DNA from: Bacteroidales bacterium
GTDB lineage: Bacteria > Bacteroidota > Bacteroidia > Bacteroidales > UBA12077
NCBI GenBank assembly: GCA_022360575.1
Contig: JAKSCO010000182.1
Span: 1-36,199, forward strand
Length of the DNA: 36,199 nt
Direction: 5' to 3'
The notes beneath the pieces were generated by a model that saw only the letters and a list, made by a program, of their open reading frames with translations, searched no databases and had not been told where the DNA came from. This document shows positions 35,418 through 36,199 of this stretch, piece by piece (within the stretch, counting starts at the first letter, position 1; every line of letters starts with the position of its first letter). A program made the position numbers and the translations under genes.

Positions 35418-35606
35418 GCTATAGCTTATTTGCTTTTGGAAGGAGCTTATTATAACTTGGCAGAAGCCTATTATAACATTGCAAGAGCTAATTATAAGAT
35501 TGCGGAAGCTAATTATAACATAGCAGGAGCCTATTATAACATTCCCCTTGGTTATTTATTGAATGACGAAGCTTATTATAATATTTACTATGGCTATTAT
35601 ACCAAA
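35418..35606 (+). repeat. 21-bp tandem array, about nine units
   Basis: Units of 21 bp start at 35418 (diverged), 35439, 35460, 35481, 35502, 35523, 35544 (diverged), 35565 and 35586 (diverged), all in register. The consensus is GCAGAAGC, then YWATTATAACATT. One plus frame is open with the seven-residue period EAYYNIA, from a TTG at 35430 to TAA at 35622-35624, but no ATG and no ribosome site is seen. The array is unrelated in sequence to that at 1329-1475 but has the same period. The stretch 35172-35417 before it is AT-rich with nothing evident. Confidence 0.85.
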
Positions 35607-35845
35607 AGAACAAGGTTTGTTTAATGAAAAAATCTTAGGAGACGCAAGATTTTGCATCTCTACCACAAAACACAAAACGGAAAGACGCAAAACACAAAAT
35701 GTAAAGACGCAAGATTCTGCATACAAAACAAATAAATTGGCAATTATAATCATAACACAATACGTAAAGACGCAAGCGCATGAAACACAAAACGTAAAGA
35801 CGCAAGATTTTGCGTCTCTACATTAAATGATATTTTGGTATTATA
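35595..35845. repeat. MITE-like element with GACGCAA palindromes
   Basis: TATTATACCAAAA (35595-35607) and TTTTGGTATTATA (35833-35845) are inverted repeats (12 of 13). Between them are at least four copies of GACGCAAG-type half-palindromes: 35640-35666 (GACGCAAGATTTTGCATCTC), 35683-35690, 35704-35718, 35767-35775, and 35798-35820 (GACGCAAGATTTTGCGTCTC), with AAACACAAAA spacers. It has no coding capacity. Palindromes of the GAGACGCAA...TTGCGTCTC type are frequent intergenic repeats in Bacteroidota. Confidence 0.6.
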
Positions 35846-35967
35846 CGATAAATTGGGATATTGGCACGTTTATTCGTAAAAACGGTGCGTTAAAAAATTC
35901 TTATTCGGACTCTGCGAATAAATATATAGTTTTATGTTCTACATTATTAATCCTGAATCGAAACAAT

Positions 35968-36199
35968 ATGAAGATTTTTGAATTTATTGAAAGGTTTGAG
36001 CTTATTTATAACCTAATTAAAGAAGAAAGAACTGGATCTGCAAACAAATTTGCAAAGAAAATAGGTATTTCTCGTAATCAATTGTATAATTATATTGATC
36101 ATTTTAAAGCTTATGGTATAAAAATAAGATACGATTTGTATAAGAGTTCCTATATCATGAAAGATTCTGTTGAATTAGAAATTCAACATCCAATTGAAA
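35968..36199 (+). CDS. Small helix-turn-helix protein (3' partial)
   Basis: From the ATG at 35968 an open frame runs off the window (77 codons). It reads MKIFEFIERFELIYNLIKEE, then TGSANKFAKKIGISRNQLYNYIDHFKAYG, a clear winged helix-turn-helix of the HTH_11/DeoR kind, and KIRYDLYKSSYIM, the wing. Small single-domain proteins of this type (about 85 aa) are common in Bacteroidota and often stand beside small secreted peptides; their function is unknown to me. It lies 122 bp after the MITE-like element. Confidence 0.75.
   Translation, partial: MKIFEFIERFELIYNLIKEERTGSANKFAKKIGISRNQLYNYIDHFKAYGIKIRYDLYKSSYIMKDSVELEIQHPIE

Noticed and set aside
35430..35624. EAYYNIA-repeat peptide encoded by the second array
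   Set aside because: Starts only at TTG with no ribosome site; the frame is a consequence of the 21-bp period, and diverged units break the amino-acid pattern.
35563..35826. 87-codon plus-strand frame across the MITE-like element
   Set aside because: Encodes only translated palindromic repeats (KTQNVKTQD), the usual by-product of such repeats.

Overview
The window is low-GC DNA from a member of the Bacteroidota, most likely the Bacteroidales or a close marine relative. The evidence is the set of lineage-typical genes (DUF3098, DUF2723, a three-gene b558-type succinate dehydrogenase/fumarate reductase, the ftsX-DUF3098-uppP-truB-queA run), promoters of the Bacteroidetes type (TTTG, then about 20 nt, then TAnnTTTG), and a lipoprotein whose residues after the lipid-bearing Cys look like a Bacteroidota surface-export signal. 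No rRNA, tRNA, CRISPR array or intact mobile element was seen.

Layout. 1-1555: the end of an unidentified gene, a GC-rich interspersed repeat, a helical hypothetical gene, and a 21-bp tandem array. 1556-6915 (all minus strand): an accessory island that looks like a ribosomally made peptide (RiPP) locus. It holds a Cys-rich precursor with a Gly-Gly leader, a radical SAM/SPASM maturase, an S41 protease overlapping the maturase gene, a LytTR-type regulator, and a GT4 glycosyltransferase upstream. 7169-13513 (plus): a YfhO-type membrane protein, then ftsX, DUF3098, uppP, truB and queA. 13567-17893 (minus): family-4 uracil-DNA glycosylase, a D-2-hydroxyacid dehydrogenase, then the translation operon rplM-rpsI-rpsB-tsf. 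18191-20765 (plus): an O-antigen-ligase-like protein, guanine deaminase and 3-methyladenine-DNA glycosylase, tightly packed. 20748-25080: a convergent outer-membrane barrel candidate and a large DUF2723 membrane protein. 25081-25448: hairpin, repeat motifs and an IS3-type transposase remnant. 25449-28917 (minus): sdhC-sdhA-sdhB. 29056-33455 (plus): Xaa-Pro aminopeptidase, alpha/beta hydrolase, and a subtilisin-like lipoprotein. 33488-35171 (minus): an EamA transporter and tsaB. 35172-36199: a second 21-bp tandem array, a MITE-like palindromic element, and the start of a small HTH protein.

The RiPP island is the best candidate for an undescribed system. The precursor leader (residues 1-35, ending in Gly-Gly) and a five-Cys core (spacing CxC-x6-C-x4-C-x5-C) point to maturation by the neighbouring radical SAM/SPASM enzyme. 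The exported S41 protease is translationally overlapped with the enzyme and could remove the leader after export. No C39-type ABC exporter lies in the window. A second theme is repeats: two unrelated 21-bp-period arrays near the two ends, and a motif close to TTCTTTTGGTATTATA at six places, usually beside GACGCAA-type hairpins.
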